Shown: positions 26,331 through 37,294, counted from the stretch's first letter. The stretch: 64,000 bases of DNA from Pseudovibrio denitrificans JCM 12308 (GCF_001310815.1 NZ_BAZK01000005.1:124001-188000); one strand, 5' to 3'. A program made the numbers and translations. The notes: a model not told the origin generated them from the sequence alone.

Positions 26331-26767
26331 ATAAAGCCTTGATGTGATACCTGCCACAGACTTGCATGTGCAGGGTGTATAGGAAGGTACTACTTCAAGA
26401 TTTTATGAGTTTTGGTTTTGGTCAAAACCTTCTAATCTATATCTGGTTGAAGTTCATATATCCTGATCTTTCAATCAGTCTCTCAGGCCCGGCGGTTCCA
26501 ACCCGTCGGGCTTTCCCAATTGTGCGTAGTACTTAAGTTCTCAATGAGTATTCCGATTGGGTGATCTCTTAATCCGCACTATTTTGCTCAGTTAAATCCT
26601 TTGCTCGTTTCGATTGGGTGAGAAAATCCTGCCCAATCCATAGTAATTGCGAAAATTGAACCTTGGCGTAATTGTCTAGTTGCACAGGGGTAGTCATTGC
26701 AGCTGATTTAAAGCGGCGCATTTGTGGGTGTTCGACTACTCCGAGTGACGGATGGAGGTTCGATACC
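26331..26767. other. Intergenic region with a possible porin 3'-end relic
   Basis: No gene is supported. Around 26428-26440 CCTTCTAATCT matches the stop-codon region of porin 2 (ACCTTCTAATCTGG at 24164), and 26460-26485 matches the flank before the porin 1 terminator. This combination looks like the tail of a lost porin copy. Confidence 0.4.
26485..26514 (+). terminator. Terminator-like hairpin without an intact upstream gene
   Basis: GCCCGGCGG / CCGTCGGGC (one G-T pair), 7-base loop, then TTTCCC. No open gene ends just before it; the nearest is porin 3, which has its own terminator 155 bases earlier. Confidence 0.65.
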
Positions 26768-28000
26768 ATGACGAAGAAGCTAATATTCCTGCCGGTCTTG
26801 CTGTCATTCGGAGTAGCAGCACAGGCGACTGACTTGCCTAAACCTGTTTTTGAAGCTGAGCCTGAGCCGCTCAATCTGGTAGAGCCGCTGGACTACGTTC
26901 AGGTCTGTGATGCTTACGGAGAGGGCTTTTTCTTTATTCCAGGAACACAGACATGCCTGCGTTTGAGTGGGCGGGTGCGGACGGATGCGCAGTATCGTCG
27001 GTTCCCCAAAAAGCCCAATAACTGGGGTGGGGTGGTTGATGATGGTCCTAAGGGACGTGATCTGAACTCTATGCGCTTCCGGGCGCGATCCTATATCCGT
27101 ATGGATGCGCGATCCGAGACCGAGTTTGGCTTTGTTCGTACGTTTTCCGAGCTTCGTGCAACTGTGGACTCCGATACAGAACGGTATGGAGAGTCTCCGG
27201 AAATGGATTTGAACAAGGCGTACATTCAGTTTGGTGGTTTCACGATCGGCCGGACAGGCTCTCTGTTTGACTTCTTCACTGGAGCAACGTTTGGGGCGGT
27301 GCATCGGGACTGGTCTGATACCAACTCATGGGCTGCGGCTTATACCGAAGTATTTGATGGTGGTGTGTCTGTGACCGTTTCCATCGAAGACCCGGTTTAT
27401 CGGGCACACGGCGTGTTTACGGGTGTCGCCAGCGAGAATGGTAAGGCTGGTAACAAAGCGCCGGATGCGATTGCTGCGTTTCGGATGGATGGGGATTGGG
27501 GCAGTGCCAAGCTTACAGCTGCTGTAACGAATATACGTCCAGAAGCTGCATATGTTCCTGGTGATATCGGTTGGGCCATGGGGGCAGGGGCTATTATTAA
27601 CCTGCCGCAACTGGGTGGTCAGGATGCTATGGCCTTGCAGTTCCAGTATGCAAATGGTGCTGTTTCTTACGTAGGCATTGATGATGATGAGGTTTTTGAC
27701 GCCTATTACATCAATGGAGATACGCGGAAGACTGAGGCTTTGTCCTTCTCTGGTGGGTTTACACACTATGTGACGCCGGAAGTGAGAACTGACTTTGATG
27801 CCAGTTATGCGGTGGTTGATACGCCGACGGGTGCGGCGCTTCCAGACTTTGATCGGTTTGCGTTGGATTGGGATCTGGTCTGGTCTCCGGTTGCCGGCAT
27901 GGAGATGGGGGTAGACCTAGGGTACTCCAGAACGTCTCCTGATGATGAGAAGGATTTTGACGAGGCGAGTGCACTCTTCAGGGTTCAGACGACTTTCTAA
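26768..28000 (+). CDS. Porin, Omp2/Porin_2 family (paralog 4, divergent)
   Basis: A 410-aa porin. ATG 26768 (MTKKLIFLPVLLSFG) begins a normal signal peptide ending AQA-TDLPK rather than the alanine tract of the other three. EPLDYVQVCDAYGEGFFFIPG and QTCLRLSGRVR are the family signature with both cysteines. The last residues are FRVQTTF. Codon use is less biased than in paralogs 1-3 and the protein sequence diverges more, suggesting lower expression and an older duplication. A strong terminator follows. Confidence 0.92.
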   Translation: MTKKLIFLPVLLSFGVAAQATDLPKPVFEAEPEPLNLVEPLDYVQVCDAYGEGFFFIPGTQTCLRLSGRVRTDAQYRRFPKKPNNWGGVVDDGPKGRDLNSMRFRARSYIRMDARSETEFGFVRTFSELRATVDSDTERYGESPEMDLNKAYIQFGGFTIGRTGSLFDFFTGATFGAVHRDWSDTNSWAAAYTEVFDGGVSVTVSIEDPVYRAHGVFTGVASENGKAGNKAPDAIAAFRMDGDWGSAKLTAAVTNIRPEAAYVPGDIGWAMGAGAIINLPQLGGQDAMALQFQYANGAVSYVGIDDDEVFDAYYINGDTRKTEALSFSGGFTHYVTPEVRTDFDASYAVVDTPTGAALPDFDRFALDWDLVWSPVAGMEMGVDLGYSRTSPDDEKDFDEASALFRVQTTF

Positions 28001-28025
28001 AATATAGAGTTTCTTGAAGAACTTG

Positions 28026-28059
28026 GGAGTTGGATTGCATGATCCAACTCCTCTTTTTT
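28026..28059 (+). terminator. Terminator of porin 4
   Basis: GGAGTTGGAT / ATCCAACTCC, 6-base loop, followed by TCTTTTTT. The convergent hydrolase gene ends a few bases further on. Confidence 0.9.
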
Positions 28060-28063
28060 GTGT

Positions 28064-28968
28064 TTATGCGTGCTGGAGAATGAAGCTCAGGATGCGATCC
28101 TGACTGAGATTGTCCCACAGCAGTGGGGCGTGACCTTGATTGGGCACTGTCAATAGCTCCATGTTTTCATGGCGTTGTTGCATCATCTCTACGGTGTTTG
28201 TTGAAAGAAGACGCGAGTTTTCGCCGTGGAGCAGGAGGTGTGGGATGGGCTTCATGGCGCTGAAAGATGGCCAGAGGTCTTCTTCCGGAGCGGCCTTGTG
28301 TTCTCCGCGGATGGTGTCGCCCAAGCGTTTGTCGTAGCGAAGTGTTACGCCCTCTGAAAATGGGGTATATAATTGATTGGCGAAGGTTATCCAGTCTGCT
28401 TCGGACATGGCGGTGAAGGTTGTGCCGTGTATGGAGGCCAGACGTTCTGCTGCGATTTTCATGCTTGGTTGTGACATGACTGTGCCAACCGCGGTGACAA
28501 TATCATCGAGTGCTGGAGGTTCGATGATAGGGCCTATGTCGTTGATAATGACCGACAAAAGGCGTTCAGGGTGGCGCTGTGCCATAGAGAAGGAATGAAG
28601 CCACCGCGGGAGGTGCCGACCAGGGCAAGCTTGGTGAGGCCGAGTGCTTCAATGCCGCGGTCGAGGTCGTCCGCTTCCTGTTCAAGGCTGTAGCTCTCGT
28701 AGTCTTCAGAGTGGTCTGAATGGCCGCGGCCGCGGTAATCCATGGCGATAACGCGCAGGCCGTTTTCTTTCAAAAAGTTTGCTAAGTGGAAGAAATCTCT
28801 GGTATTTCTTGTGAGGCCCGGCAGGCAGAGGACGGTTGGCTCGCGGGGATTGTCTGGCTCCCAGATGTTTGCGGAGAGCGTGAGGCCGTCGCTGGCTTTC
28901 CAGGTGAAGCGGGTTGTGCCTGTCAGGTTTTGAAGATCAACATCAATGTAATCAGAGGCTTGAAGCAT
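28064..28968 (-). CDS. Alpha/beta hydrolase, frame broken once
   Basis: A protein of about 300 aa of the alpha/beta-hydrolase fold. Visible are the oxyanion region (LCLPGLTRNTRDFFHLA), the strand-turn YRGRGHSD, the nucleophile elbow GTSRGG (Ser nucleophile), and near the C-terminus a histidine in PNQGHAPLL. ATG 28968 (MLQASDYIDV) is chosen because GGGAGG lies 7 bases upstream; a TTG at 29049 is also in frame. One base is missing near 28583-28587, just after the nucleophile elbow; repair gives GGFIPSLMAQRHPERLLSVI. The substrate is unknown. It is convergent with porin 4. Confidence 0.85.
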
Positions 28969-29211
28969 AAAATCCTCCCGAAATGCTTCTGCGTTTCCAG
29001 CGAAAGCAGAGCGGTCCGGTTTGTTCCCCGGCTTCTGACTGTTGCTCAAAAGTGTTGTTCAGGCGCTTGTCGTGACTACGCTTTGTAACAGGTGCCTGAT
29101 GACTCGCTGGGTGGTTATCCTCACCATAGGGCAGGTTTGTTCACCTGTCTTGTCAAAGTTGAGGGGGAGATGGGCATTCGCTTGGTAAAGGTTGATGTTC
29201 GGTTTCAGATG

Positions 29212-29245
29212 CAAAGAAGCCCGACATGATTGCCGGGCTTCTTTG
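29212..29245 (-). terminator. Terminator of the lytic transglycosylase gene
   Basis: A 12-bp perfect stem (CAAAGAAGCCCG / CGGGCTTCTTTG) with a 10-base loop, 25 bases past the stop codon at 29270. Confidence 0.8.
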
Positions 29246-29269
29246 AAAAATTAATGCTTAAGAAAGCGA

Positions 29270-31566
29270 TCAGTACCCGCGTGTAAGATCCTGCGTGATG
29301 GTCAGGGGCTTGTTTTCAAGCTTGTAGCGATAGACCTGCAGGTTTTCTGTAATACGCTGAACATAATTTCGTGTTTCGCCATAAGGGATTGATTCAACCC
29401 AATCAATTGGATCAACCTTTGGATCGCGAGGATCGCCGAAGCGTTCAATCCACTCCTTCACCTTGTTTTTGCCAGCGTTGTAGCTGCAAAGGTGAGGATG
29501 TAGGAGCCGCCAAATTCTTCTACCAGTTCACCCAGGAATGCAGCGCCGAGTGTGGCGTTGTAGGCTGGGTCAGAGGTCAGGCGAGACTTCTTGTAGGAGA
29601 CGCCGAGATTGCGTGCGGTGTCGCGTGCTGTCCCCGGCATGAGCTGAAGTAATCCCAATGCACCTGCACTGCTGCGCGCTTTTGGGTTAAATGAGCTCTC
29701 TTGTCGAGCGATCGCGTAAACGACTGGTTTTTCTACACCTTTTGTGATGCGCGTTTTGCGCGGAATTGCGTTGGTTGGGTAAGCCAGTGGTGCAGCTTCC
29801 ACGCGTTCAGCCTGCGCCAGACGACCAACCATGGTGGCCCACTGATAGACGCCCCGGGACTCTGCAAGCTCTGTAAGGAGCCGGATTTGTCCGTTGGTCG
29901 GAAGTGTGCGCGCCAAGTGTGTATAAAACAACAGTGTATCATTGTGCAGTCCGGCTTCGTCCAGTCGTTTGATCGCCTGAATGAGCTCGTTGCTGTTGAA
30001 AGCGCTCTGATCTGCTGAGGTCACTTCCGGCAGGGATGCCAGCGGCATTTGGTTGATGCCGAGCTTGGCGAGGGCGAGCTGTCCGTAATAAGAAGTCTGG
30101 AACGCTCCGGCCTGCTGGTAGTAGGAGATAGCGCCTTCTGTATCCTTCAGTGCTTCGCGGGTACGGCCCAGCCAGTAATAGGCACGGGAAAGGGTCTGGG
30201 AGGTTTTGCCCAGTTTCGCGATGCGTTTGAAGTGAGGCTCTGCAAGGCGTGGATCTCCGACATAGCGCAGTGCGAACCAGCCGGCGTGGAACTCGGCCTC
30301 AACAATCATGCCAGGAGATTCTGCGGCGTGATTGGCGGCGATGTTATAGGCGCGGCGTGGCTGTCCTGCTTCGATCATCTCGCGGGAAATGTCGCGGCGT
30401 TGTTTCCACCAGCTGTCGCCCTTCAGCAGCACCTTTGGGTCGGTTGGCGCTGCTTCCATCAACTTGGCGGCGGTGTTGTAGTCACCCTGCAAGCGGTAGT
30501 GCTGGATCAGCGCAAACTGATAGTTGCTGTCTGATTTCATAGAGCGCGGAACGCTCTTCAACTTGCTGAGTGCATTGCCGTTTTTGCGGATGCTGGCGAT
30601 GCGTGCCTTTATATATGTCTGTTCATCGCGTGACAGTTCAGAAAGCAGGCGTTCAGCGCCTTTTGCTCTGTCGCGATACAGGAGCATTTCTGCTCTTAGA
30701 CGGTGATCTTTCTGACGAAGCAGGCTACCAAATGCCTTGCGGATGGCAGCTTCGTCATTCGTTTCAAAGGCTGTGGTTTGCCAAAGCGGGCGAATGAGCT
30801 TGGCAGCTTCATTGCGGTTACCTTTGGCCAGATGTGCTTTTGCCAGCGCCAGTTTACCGTCATTGGTTTCGGGCACAGTTGAGCCGAAAGCCGCGATGAT
30901 CTGATCCGGTGTCAGAGTGGATGCGGCGAGGGCGGCTTCACCACGTGCGCGCACGACTTTGGCTGTTGGCCAGTGCGGGGCATCTGCTGCGAACTGGGCG
31001 ATGTGAGTGACGGGGGTTTGCGGGCCACCGCGTAGCATGATGAACCAATCTGCCAGACGGCGGTCAAGATTGTTCGGCAATGCATTGCGGGCGCGCAGTG
31101 CTTCATTCAGACGTCCGGCTTTGACGTGCTGGAGCACTGTTTTGAGTGGTTCAACGGACCCTGTTGCTTGAGCTGTGCTCAATCCCTGTGGATAAGAACT
31201 TGTCAGCGCGGCGGTTGCTTCCAGTGCATTTTGCGGGCTGGAAGGGCGGCCTGAAACTTGTGCCGGGCCATTGGCAGCAGGTGCTGCCGGGGCATAACTG
31301 GACAGTTGAGTGTTGTTCGTTCCGCCTGCATAGCCCTTGCCGATCACGGGTGGCTTGGAGCGCGGTGTGGCGGCACGTGATCCGCTTTGCACGGCAGCAT
31401 TCTGCGTGCTAAGGGCGGCGGTGCGCATAACCTTTGCAGGGTTCGGAGCTGGAATTACGCTGTGATTCAAAGAGGATACAGCAGAAAATGCCGATGCGGA
31501 AAATGTCGTGGCAATGGCAATCGCACTAACACGTGTCGATACTAAAAGAAACTCACGGATACGCAT
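29270..31566 (-). CDS. Soluble lytic murein transglycosylase, frame broken once
   Basis: A periplasmic muramidase of about 765 aa that cleaves peptidoglycan with formation of 1,6-anhydro-muropeptides. The signal peptide is at the N-terminus, then a long helical superhelix (residues about 130-580). The SLT catalytic domain has the active-site glutamate in YAIARQESSFNPKARS and the conserved GALGLLQLMPGTA. One C is missing near 29483; repair turns FAATTLAKTR into FAAYNAGKNKVKEWIERFGDP, the conserved AYNAG motif. It is divergent from dapA. The break is likely a sequencing artefact, because both halves are perfectly conserved. Confidence 0.9.
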
Positions 31567-31878
31567 ACTACTCGTCGGCCCGTCTCACCTGAGTGCTGTT
31601 AATCCGGCAAAAACGCACCGGACGGTTTAATTCCCAAAAAGTCCCTCATTCTGCTTGCCACAAACAGGGTAAATATCTGTTTAATGTTTTGCCGAAGGGC
31701 CCGTAATACTCACCTGTGAAACTGGCCTAAATATGAGCACAAAAAAATTCCCGAATCTTATAAGAGAAACTCTTGGTGATGTTGCCGAGATAGGCTAGAT
31801 CACATTATTGTATGCCACCCCTTTGAGGGCACTGGCAAATTTTGCTCTGTATATATGTAATCCAACGAGGAACCTGAG
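31567..31878. other. Divergent intergenic region (transglycosylase / dapA)
   Basis: About 310 bases that must carry promoters in both directions. I see no gene and no strong palindrome. The dapA ribosome-binding site CGAGGAA lies close before its ATG. Confidence 0.5.
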
Positions 31879-32757
31879 ATGTTTAAAGGATCAATTCCAG
31901 CACTTGTCACACCTTTCAAGGATGGCAAAGTGGATGAGAAGGCCTTCCGGGAATTCGTGGATTGGCAGATAAAACAGGGCACCCACGGGTTGGTGCCCGT
32001 GGGAACAACCGGTGAAAGCCCAACACTTTCTTTTGATGAGCACAAGCGTGTCATCCAGATGGCAGTTGAGGTTTCTGCAGGCCGCGTTCCTGTTATGGCA
32101 GGCGCTGGTTCCAACAACCCGGTTGAGGCAATTGAGTTTGCGCAGCACGCTCAGGAAGTGGGCGCGGATGCGATTTTGTCTGTTACGCCATACTACAACA
32201 AGCCAAATCAGGCTGGTTTGAAGGCGCATTTTAAGGCGATTGCTGCGTCTGTAGATCTGCCGATCTTCATTTACAACATTCCAGGTCGTTCCATCATTGA
32301 TATGGAAAGCCAGACCATGGCTGAGTTGTTCCATGAAGTGGACAATATTGTTGGCGTGAAAGATGCGACAGCGAACCTTGCGCGCGCCTCCGAGCAGCGC
32401 CATCTGTGTGGCAAGGACTTCATCCAGCTTTCTGGTGAGGACATCACTGCGCTTGGCTTTAATGCACATGGCGGGACTGGCTGCATTTCCGTGACTGCGA
32501 ACATTGCTCCTGCATTGTGCTCTCAGTTCCAGGAAGCTTGCCTGGCGGGTGACTACGCGACTGCGTTGTCCATTCAGGACCGTCTTGCGCCGCTGCATCA
32601 GGCTCTCTTCATTGAGCCGAACCCAGCTGGTCCAAAGTATGCTCTGTCTCTGCTTGGTAAAATGGAGAACGAGCTGCGCTTGCCACTGGTTCAGGTAACT
32701 GAAGAAACTCAGGATAGCATTCGCAAGGCTATGGTTCATGCAGGCCTGATCAACTAA
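31879..32757 (+). CDS. dapA: 4-hydroxy-tetrahydrodipicolinate synthase
   Basis: A 292-aa cytoplasmic TIM-barrel enzyme that condenses pyruvate with aspartate semialdehyde, the first step of the diaminopimelate/lysine branch. The pyruvate-binding GTTGESPTL, the catalytic tyrosine in SVTPYYNKP and FIYNIPGRS, and the Schiff-base lysine in [10 protein letters not shown] are visible. Length is the usual one. It is followed by a strong terminator and then smpB, a gene order common in Rhizobiales. Confidence 0.97.
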   Translation: MFKGSIPALVTPFKDGKVDEKAFREFVDWQIKQGTHGLVPVGTTGESPTLSFDEHKRVIQMAVEVSAGRVPVMAGAGSNNPVEAIEFAQHAQEVGADAILSVTPYYNKPNQAGLKAHFKAIAASVDLPIFIYNIPGRSIIDMESQTMAELFHEVDNIVGVKDATANLARASEQRHLCGKDFIQLSGEDITALGFNAHGGTGCISVTANIAPALCSQFQEACLAGDYATALSIQDRLAPLHQALFIEPNPAGPKYALSLLGKMENELRLPLVQVTEETQDSIRKAMVHAGLIN

Positions 32758-32764
32758 GCTATTG

Positions 32765-32804
32765 CTCCGCGCACCTTATAGGAGTGTGCGCGGAGGCTTT
32801 TATT
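32765..32804 (+). terminator. Terminator between dapA and smpB
   Basis: CTCCGCGCAC / GTGCGCGGAG, 11-base loop, then GCTTTTATT. It lies only about 20 bases before the smpB start, so smpB expression may depend on read-through or a promoter overlapping dapA. Confidence 0.8.
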
Positions 32805-32824
32805 GAGTGAAATAAGGAAAAGAA

Positions 32825-33301
32825 ATGGCTGCCAAAAAAGGTGGCGTTCCCGGGCGCAAGGTTGTTGCGGATAACCGGAAGGCCCGTTTTAACTACGAAA
32901 TTGAAGATGTGTTTGAGGCTGGCATTGAGCTGAAGGGGACTGAAGTTAAGTCTCTTCGTCAAGGCAAAAGCAACATCGCCGAAAGCTATGCCGCTGAATA
33001 TCAGGGTGAGATGATGGTCTACAACATCTACATCCCTGAATATACGCAGGGCAACCGGTTTAACCACGAGCCTCGCCGTCCACGTAAACTGTTGATGCAT
33101 CGCCGGGAACTGAACAAGCTGTTTGCTGCTGTTCAGAAGGAAGGCAAGACCATCGTGCCGCTGAAGATCTACTTCAATGAAGATGGACGGGCGAAAATGG
33201 AAGTTGCGCTGGCTCGGGGTAAAAAAGCCCACGATAAACGCCAGACTGAAAAGACGCGGGACTGGAACCGCGAAAAGCAACGTCTGCTGAAAAACGGCTA
33301 G
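32825..33301 (+). CDS. smpB: SsrA-binding protein
   Basis: A 158-aa protein that brings tmRNA to stalled ribosomes in trans-translation. The OB-fold core is clear: [28 protein letters not shown], then [24 protein letters not shown] and [22 protein letters not shown]. The C-terminal tail is basic ([15 protein letters not shown]), as needed for the decoding-centre interaction. The tmRNA gene is not in the window. Confidence 0.97.
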   Translation: MAAKKGGVPGRKVVADNRKARFNYEIEDVFEAGIELKGTEVKSLRQGKSNIAESYAAEYQGEMMVYNIYIPEYTQGNRFNHEPRRPRKLLMHRRELNKLFAAVQKEGKTIVPLKIYFNEDGRAKMEVALARGKKAHDKRQTEKTRDWNREKQRLLKNG

Positions 33302-33431
33302 AGCATCTCAAGTTTTGCTGGTGATGCTCCAGCTCCTCTCCTTACACCTGCTCGATTAAGACTGCCGCGAAAACTTGCCGGAAAGTTGCATTCCTTTTAA
33401 GAAGGGGCAACTGAATTTGGAGGTGGAGCGG

Positions 33432-34004
33432 ATGTCTAGTGAAACGAAGTTGTTGTTGCCCGATCTCGCGCGGCAAATTGCGGAAGTTGCAACGCTCGAA
33501 GGTGAGTTTGTACTTCGTTCCGGGCAGGTTTCTGATCGTTACTTCGATAAGTACAGCTTCGAAGGACTTCCCCACATATTACGACCACTCGCACAAGCCA
33601 TGAGCGCGTTGCTTCCGGATGAGACGGAAATCATCGCTGGCCTTGAGCTTGGCGGTGTCCCGCTTGTTACTGCGCTGTCTCTGGAAACTGGTCTTCCTGC
33701 AGCGTTTGTTCGAAAAGAGCCTAAATCTTACGGTACATGCCGTGCGATCGAGGGTCAGGATCTGACTGGGCGAAAGGTTGTCTTTGTAGAAGATGTTATC
33801 TCTACCGGTGGGGCTGTTGCTGATGCATTGCAGTTAGCTAGGCAAGAAGGCGCAGATGTACGGGCCGTTATTTGTGCTATTTGGCGCGGTGAAGGGGCTC
33901 CGGCAATCCAAGCTGCGCCTGAGCTGCCCGTCTATCCTGTTTTCACGCGGAGTGATCTTGAAGCGCCGTTTGGTGATCAGGCAAGCGAAATGGAGCGTCA
34001 GTGA
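33432..34004 (+). CDS. pyrE: Orotate phosphoribosyltransferase
   Basis: A 190-aa enzyme of pyrimidine synthesis that makes OMP from orotate and PRPP. ATG 33432 (MSSETKLLLPD) has GGAGG 8 bases upstream; a longer in-frame start at 33375 is less likely. The catalytic loop lysines and arginine are present (AFVRKEPKSYGTC), and the PRPP-binding motif is canonical (VVFVEDVISTGGAV). A second, more divergent OPRT-like gene lies at 42530-43123, but this copy looks like the catalytically complete one. Confidence 0.92.
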   Translation: MSSETKLLLPDLARQIAEVATLEGEFVLRSGQVSDRYFDKYSFEGLPHILRPLAQAMSALLPDETEIIAGLELGGVPLVTALSLETGLPAAFVRKEPKSYGTCRAIEGQDLTGRKVVFVEDVISTGGAVADALQLARQEGADVRAVICAIWRGEGAPAIQAAPELPVYPVFTRSDLEAPFGDQASEMERQ

Positions 34005-34108
34005 GATAGGTCAGGCGTGATTTTGCCTTTGCTTGTGCGTGTGTTGCGGTCTGTTTCTGATTGCCCAAAATGTAGGCCAGAGAACTCTGATTGTTCTGGA
34101 GTGTTTTA

Positions 34109-34642
34109 ATGAAAGTTGTTGTTGCCTCTCAAAATCCGGTCAAGGTGAATGCGACGCTTGAGGCGTTCAGGGCTCAGTTCCCTGCAGATGAGATTGATCT
34201 GGTTTCGGCCAGTGTGCCATCTGGCGTTGCTGATCAGCCGATGAGTGATGAGGAGACGCGTCAGGGTGCTGTTCAGCGTGCGGAAAATGCGTTGGAAGCA
34301 GAAGCCGATGCGGACTTTGGTGTAGGGCTGGAAGGCGGCATTTGTGAGTTGCATGGCATTGCCTACACCTTTGCCTGGATGGTTGTGATCTCGCGTGAAG
34401 GGCAGGTCTCTGCAAGCCGTTCCATGCTGCTTCCGCTGCCAGACAAAGTGATGCAATTGGTGCGGTCTGGTATGGAACTGGGGCATGCGATTGATGAGAT
34501 CTATGGGACTGATAATATCAAACAGAAAGCAGGAGCTGTTGGTCTTTTGACTGGCGGGCGTTTGACGCGCACCTCTACCTACGTGGATACGCTGTTTTGT
34601 GCGTTGCTGCCGTTCAGATCTCCTGCGTTTAGAGTCACTTAG
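34109..34642 (+). CDS. Inosine/xanthosine triphosphatase, YjjX family
   Basis: A 177-aa house-cleaning NTPase related to E. coli YjjX (DUF84), which removes non-canonical purine triphosphates. The family start VVVASQNPVKVNATLEAF is clear, followed by GVADQPMSDEET, FGVGLEGGI and, near the end, QKAGAVGLLTGGRLTRTSTY. ATG 34109 is used (MKVVVASQ); an upstream in-frame start would add six residues. It lies about 100 bp after pyrE. Confidence 0.88.
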   Translation: MKVVVASQNPVKVNATLEAFRAQFPADEIDLVSASVPSGVADQPMSDEETRQGAVQRAENALEAEADADFGVGLEGGICELHGIAYTFAWMVVISREGQVSASRSMLLPLPDKVMQLVRSGMELGHAIDEIYGTDNIKQKAGAVGLLTGGRLTRTSTYVDTLFCALLPFRSPAFRVT

Positions 34643-34676
34643 CAGGCGTTGCTGAGACTATGATTCACCTGAAACG

Positions 34677-34705
34677 AAAAACAGAGCCATTTCGGCTCTG
34701 TTTTT
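34677..34705. terminator. Bidirectional terminator (yjjX / parC)
   Basis: AAAACAGAGCC / GGCTCTGTTTT with a 5-base loop, A-run on the left and T-run on the right, between two convergent genes. Confidence 0.92.
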
Positions 34706-34750
34706 GTAGGTGGTCGCAAAACTGCGAAGAGTTTGATTCCGAATTTTGCG

Positions 34751-37003
34751 TTAACCTGTTGAATTTCCATCGAATTTGTTGGTTCGTGGGAAGCCGTTTG
34801 GTGGCAGGCGCCCGGCTTGACCGCGGTCTCCGCGCCAGTCCTGCATTTCTTCCAGGGTGCGCTTGAAGATGCGACCGGAAGCATCTGTCCATGTCAGGCC
34901 TTCTTCGGAATCGAAGGTCTTGATATCGGAAATGCCACCGTCTCTGTAGCGCTGCAGACGCACACCGCGACCGCGCGTCATGACTGCGATCTGGGCAAGC
35001 GGAAAGGTGAGGAGTTTTCTGTTGTGGCCGATGACCGCGACATAGTCTCCAATAGCCGGTACGCATAGAACAGCTTTTGCAGGAGCTGTCACGTTGAGGA
35101 CCTGCTTCCCTTTGCGGGTGTTGGCAATCACATCTTTTTCCTGAACGACAAAACCATAGGCTCCGTCGGTGGACATGAGGAGCTTGCGTTCTGGATCGTG
35201 TACGAAGGCGCTGACGATTTCCTGCGTCTCGTCCATGTCCAGCATCAGGCGGATCGGTTCACCATGGCCACGGCCGCCTGGCAGCTTGTCAGCACCAAGG
35301 GTGTAGAACTTGCCGCCGCTGGTGAAGATCAGGATCTTGCTGGTGGTTTCTGCATGGAAGGACAGGTGCAACTGGTCACCTTGCTTGAAGGCAAGGTTGG
35401 TCACATCCTGCACGTGACCCTTCAGCGTTCTGATCCAGCCTTTTTCGGAGATAACAACCGTGATTGGTTCTTTCTCGATCATGGCCTGATTGATCTCTTC
35501 CAGATCACGATCATCAGCTGTGCCGAAGTTTGTGCGGCGGGCGCCGATTTCGGTTTCAGGGCCGTAGGCCTTGCCGATCTCGCCGACCTGTTTGGAAACT
35601 CGGTTCCACTGCTTCTTGTCAGAGGCGAGGAGGGCTTCCAGACCAGCTTTCTCTTTGGAGAGCTTGTCGTGTTCTTTTTTGATCTCGAACTCTTCAAGCT
35701 TTCGCAAAGAGCGCAGGCGCATGTTCAGGATCGCTTCGGCCTGAACTTCTGTCAGGTCGAAGGCTTTGATCAGGGACGCCTTGGCATCGTCCTCTTCACG
35801 GATGATGCGGATCACTTCGTCGATGTTCAGGTAGGCAACCAGATAGCCTTCCAGAACCTCAAGACGGTGGTTGATCTGGTCCAGTCTGTGGTTGGAGCGG
35901 CGAACCAGAACCTCTTTCTGGTGCTCAAGCCACTCCTGCAGAACGTCCTTGAGGCTCATGACCTTTGGCACGACGCCTTTGGACAGGACGTTCATGTTCA
36001 GCGAGAACCGGTTTTCCAGGTCCGTCAGCTTGAACAGAGAAGCCATGAGCAGTTCAGGGTCAACGTTCTTGTTGCGTGGCACCAGAACCACGCGCACGTC
36101 TTCTGCAGATTCATCGCGGATGTCATCCAGCAGCGGCAGTTTGCGCGCCATGAGGAGTTCTGCGATTTTCTCGATCAGGCGGGACTTCTGAACGAGATAA
36201 GGAATTTCGGTGACAACAATGTTGTAGGTGCCGCGGGCGCCTTCTTCCTTGTGCCATTTGGCGCGGGTGCGGAAACTGCCGCGGCCAGTTTTGTAAGCCT
36301 CCAGAATGGAGCCTTGGTCGTTGACGATGGTACCGCCAGTTGGGAAGTCCGGGCCTTTGATGAACTCCAGCAGCTCTTCCACTTCAGCATCCGGCTTTGA
36401 AATCAGATGCTGACAGGCGTTGCACAGCTCGTGCACGTTGTGTGGAGGGATGGAGGTTGCCATACCCACCGCGATGCCTGTGGAGCCGTTGGCCAGCAGG
36501 TTCGGGAAGCTGCCCGGCAGAACAACCGGTTCAGAGTCCAGACCGTCATAGGTTTCGCGGAAGTCGACAGCGTTCTCGTTGAGGCCATCCAGAATGCGGG
36601 TGGCCACATCAGTCATGCGCGCTTCGGTGTAACGCATCGCAGCGGCGCTATCGCCGTCGATGTTGCCGAAGTTGCCCTGACCGTCCACCATCGGATAACG
36701 CACGGAAAAATCCTGCGCGAGGCGGACAAGAGCGTCGTAAATGGCGGCGTCACCGTGCGGGTGGTATTTACCCATGACGTCACCGACAACACGCGCACAC
36801 TTCTTAAAGCCCTGATTAGGATCGAGCTTCAAAAGGCGCATGCCGTAGAGAATACGACGGTGCACTGGCTTCAGGCCATCGCGTACATCTGGCAGTGCGC
36901 GATGCATGATGGTTGTCAGAGCGTAGCTGAGGTAGCGCTCTTCCAGTGCATCTTTAAGATTGATTGTTTCCGGGCCATCCTGGCCAATCACTTCCTGTCC
37001 CAT
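34751..37003 (-). CDS. parC: DNA topoisomerase IV subunit A
   Basis: A 750-aa type II topoisomerase subunit that decatenates daughter chromosomes with ParE. The winged-helix/tower part holds the catalytic Tyr125 ([11 protein letters not shown]). The quinolone region reads [15 protein letters not shown]: alanine (Ala86) replaces the serine found at E. coli Ser80, and aspartate (Asp90) stands for Glu84. A C-terminal beta-pinwheel follows (repeated blades such as [19 protein letters not shown]). The [24 protein letters not shown] and [16 protein letters not shown] blocks are typical. The first bases precede a short promoter region shared with the divergent small exported-protein gene. Confidence 0.96.
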   Translation of the reverse strand: MGQEVIGQDGPETINLKDALEERYLSYALTTIMHRALPDVRDGLKPVHRRILYGMRLLKLDPNQGFKKCARVVGDVMGKYHPHGDAAIYDALVRLAQDFSVRYPMVDGQGNFGNIDGDSAAAMRYTEARMTDVATRILDGLNENAVDFRETYDGLDSEPVVLPGSFPNLLANGSTGIAVGMATSIPPHNVHELCNACQHLISKPDAEVEELLEFIKGPDFPTGGTIVNDQGSILEAYKTGRGSFRTRAKWHKEEGARGTYNIVVTEIPYLVQKSRLIEKIAELLMARKLPLLDDIRDESAEDVRVVLVPRNKNVDPELLMASLFKLTDLENRFSLNMNVLSKGVVPKVMSLKDVLQEWLEHQKEVLVRRSNHRLDQINHRLEVLEGYLVAYLNIDEVIRIIREEDDAKASLIKAFDLTEVQAEAILNMRLRSLRKLEEFEIKKEHDKLSKEKAGLEALLASDKKQWNRVSKQVGEIGKAYGPETEIGARRTNFGTADDRDLEEINQAMIEKEPITVVISEKGWIRTLKGHVQDVTNLAFKQGDQLHLSFHAETTSKILIFTSGGKFYTLGADKLPGGRGHGEPIRLMLDMDETQEIVSAFVHDPERKLLMSTDGAYGFVVQEKDVIANTRKGKQVLNVTAPAKAVLCVPAIGDYVAVIGHNRKLLTFPLAQIAVMTRGRGVRLQRYRDGGISDIKTFDSEEGLTWTDASGRIFKRTLEEMQDWRGDRGQAGRLPPNGFPRTNKFDGNSTG

Positions 37004-37294
37004 GACACTTGGTTATCGTTCTTGGCTTGTTCTGTCCATGCTAACGCACCGTTCTGCCTATGAAATCCTCAGAAAACAGCGCTTTTTCGAGGTTTAGTCC
37101 TGTGTAACGGGCATGTGTTTTGCGACTCAGTGTGATGAATACGTAGCCCTCCTTAATCAACCGCAAATAGCAGCGGTAACAACCTGTTTCGACCAATGCT
37201 CGAATTTGCAGCGTTGGTTTAAGTCAGCCTGATACTTGCTCGACTACCCTAAGCCTAGGAAATGGCAGGATATTGTTATTGGCAGGGAGATAAG

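Noticed and set aside
20579..26767. Insertion-sequence remnants in the porin spacers
   Set aside because: No transposase fragment or paired terminal repeats with target duplication could be found; the repeats are short motifs only.
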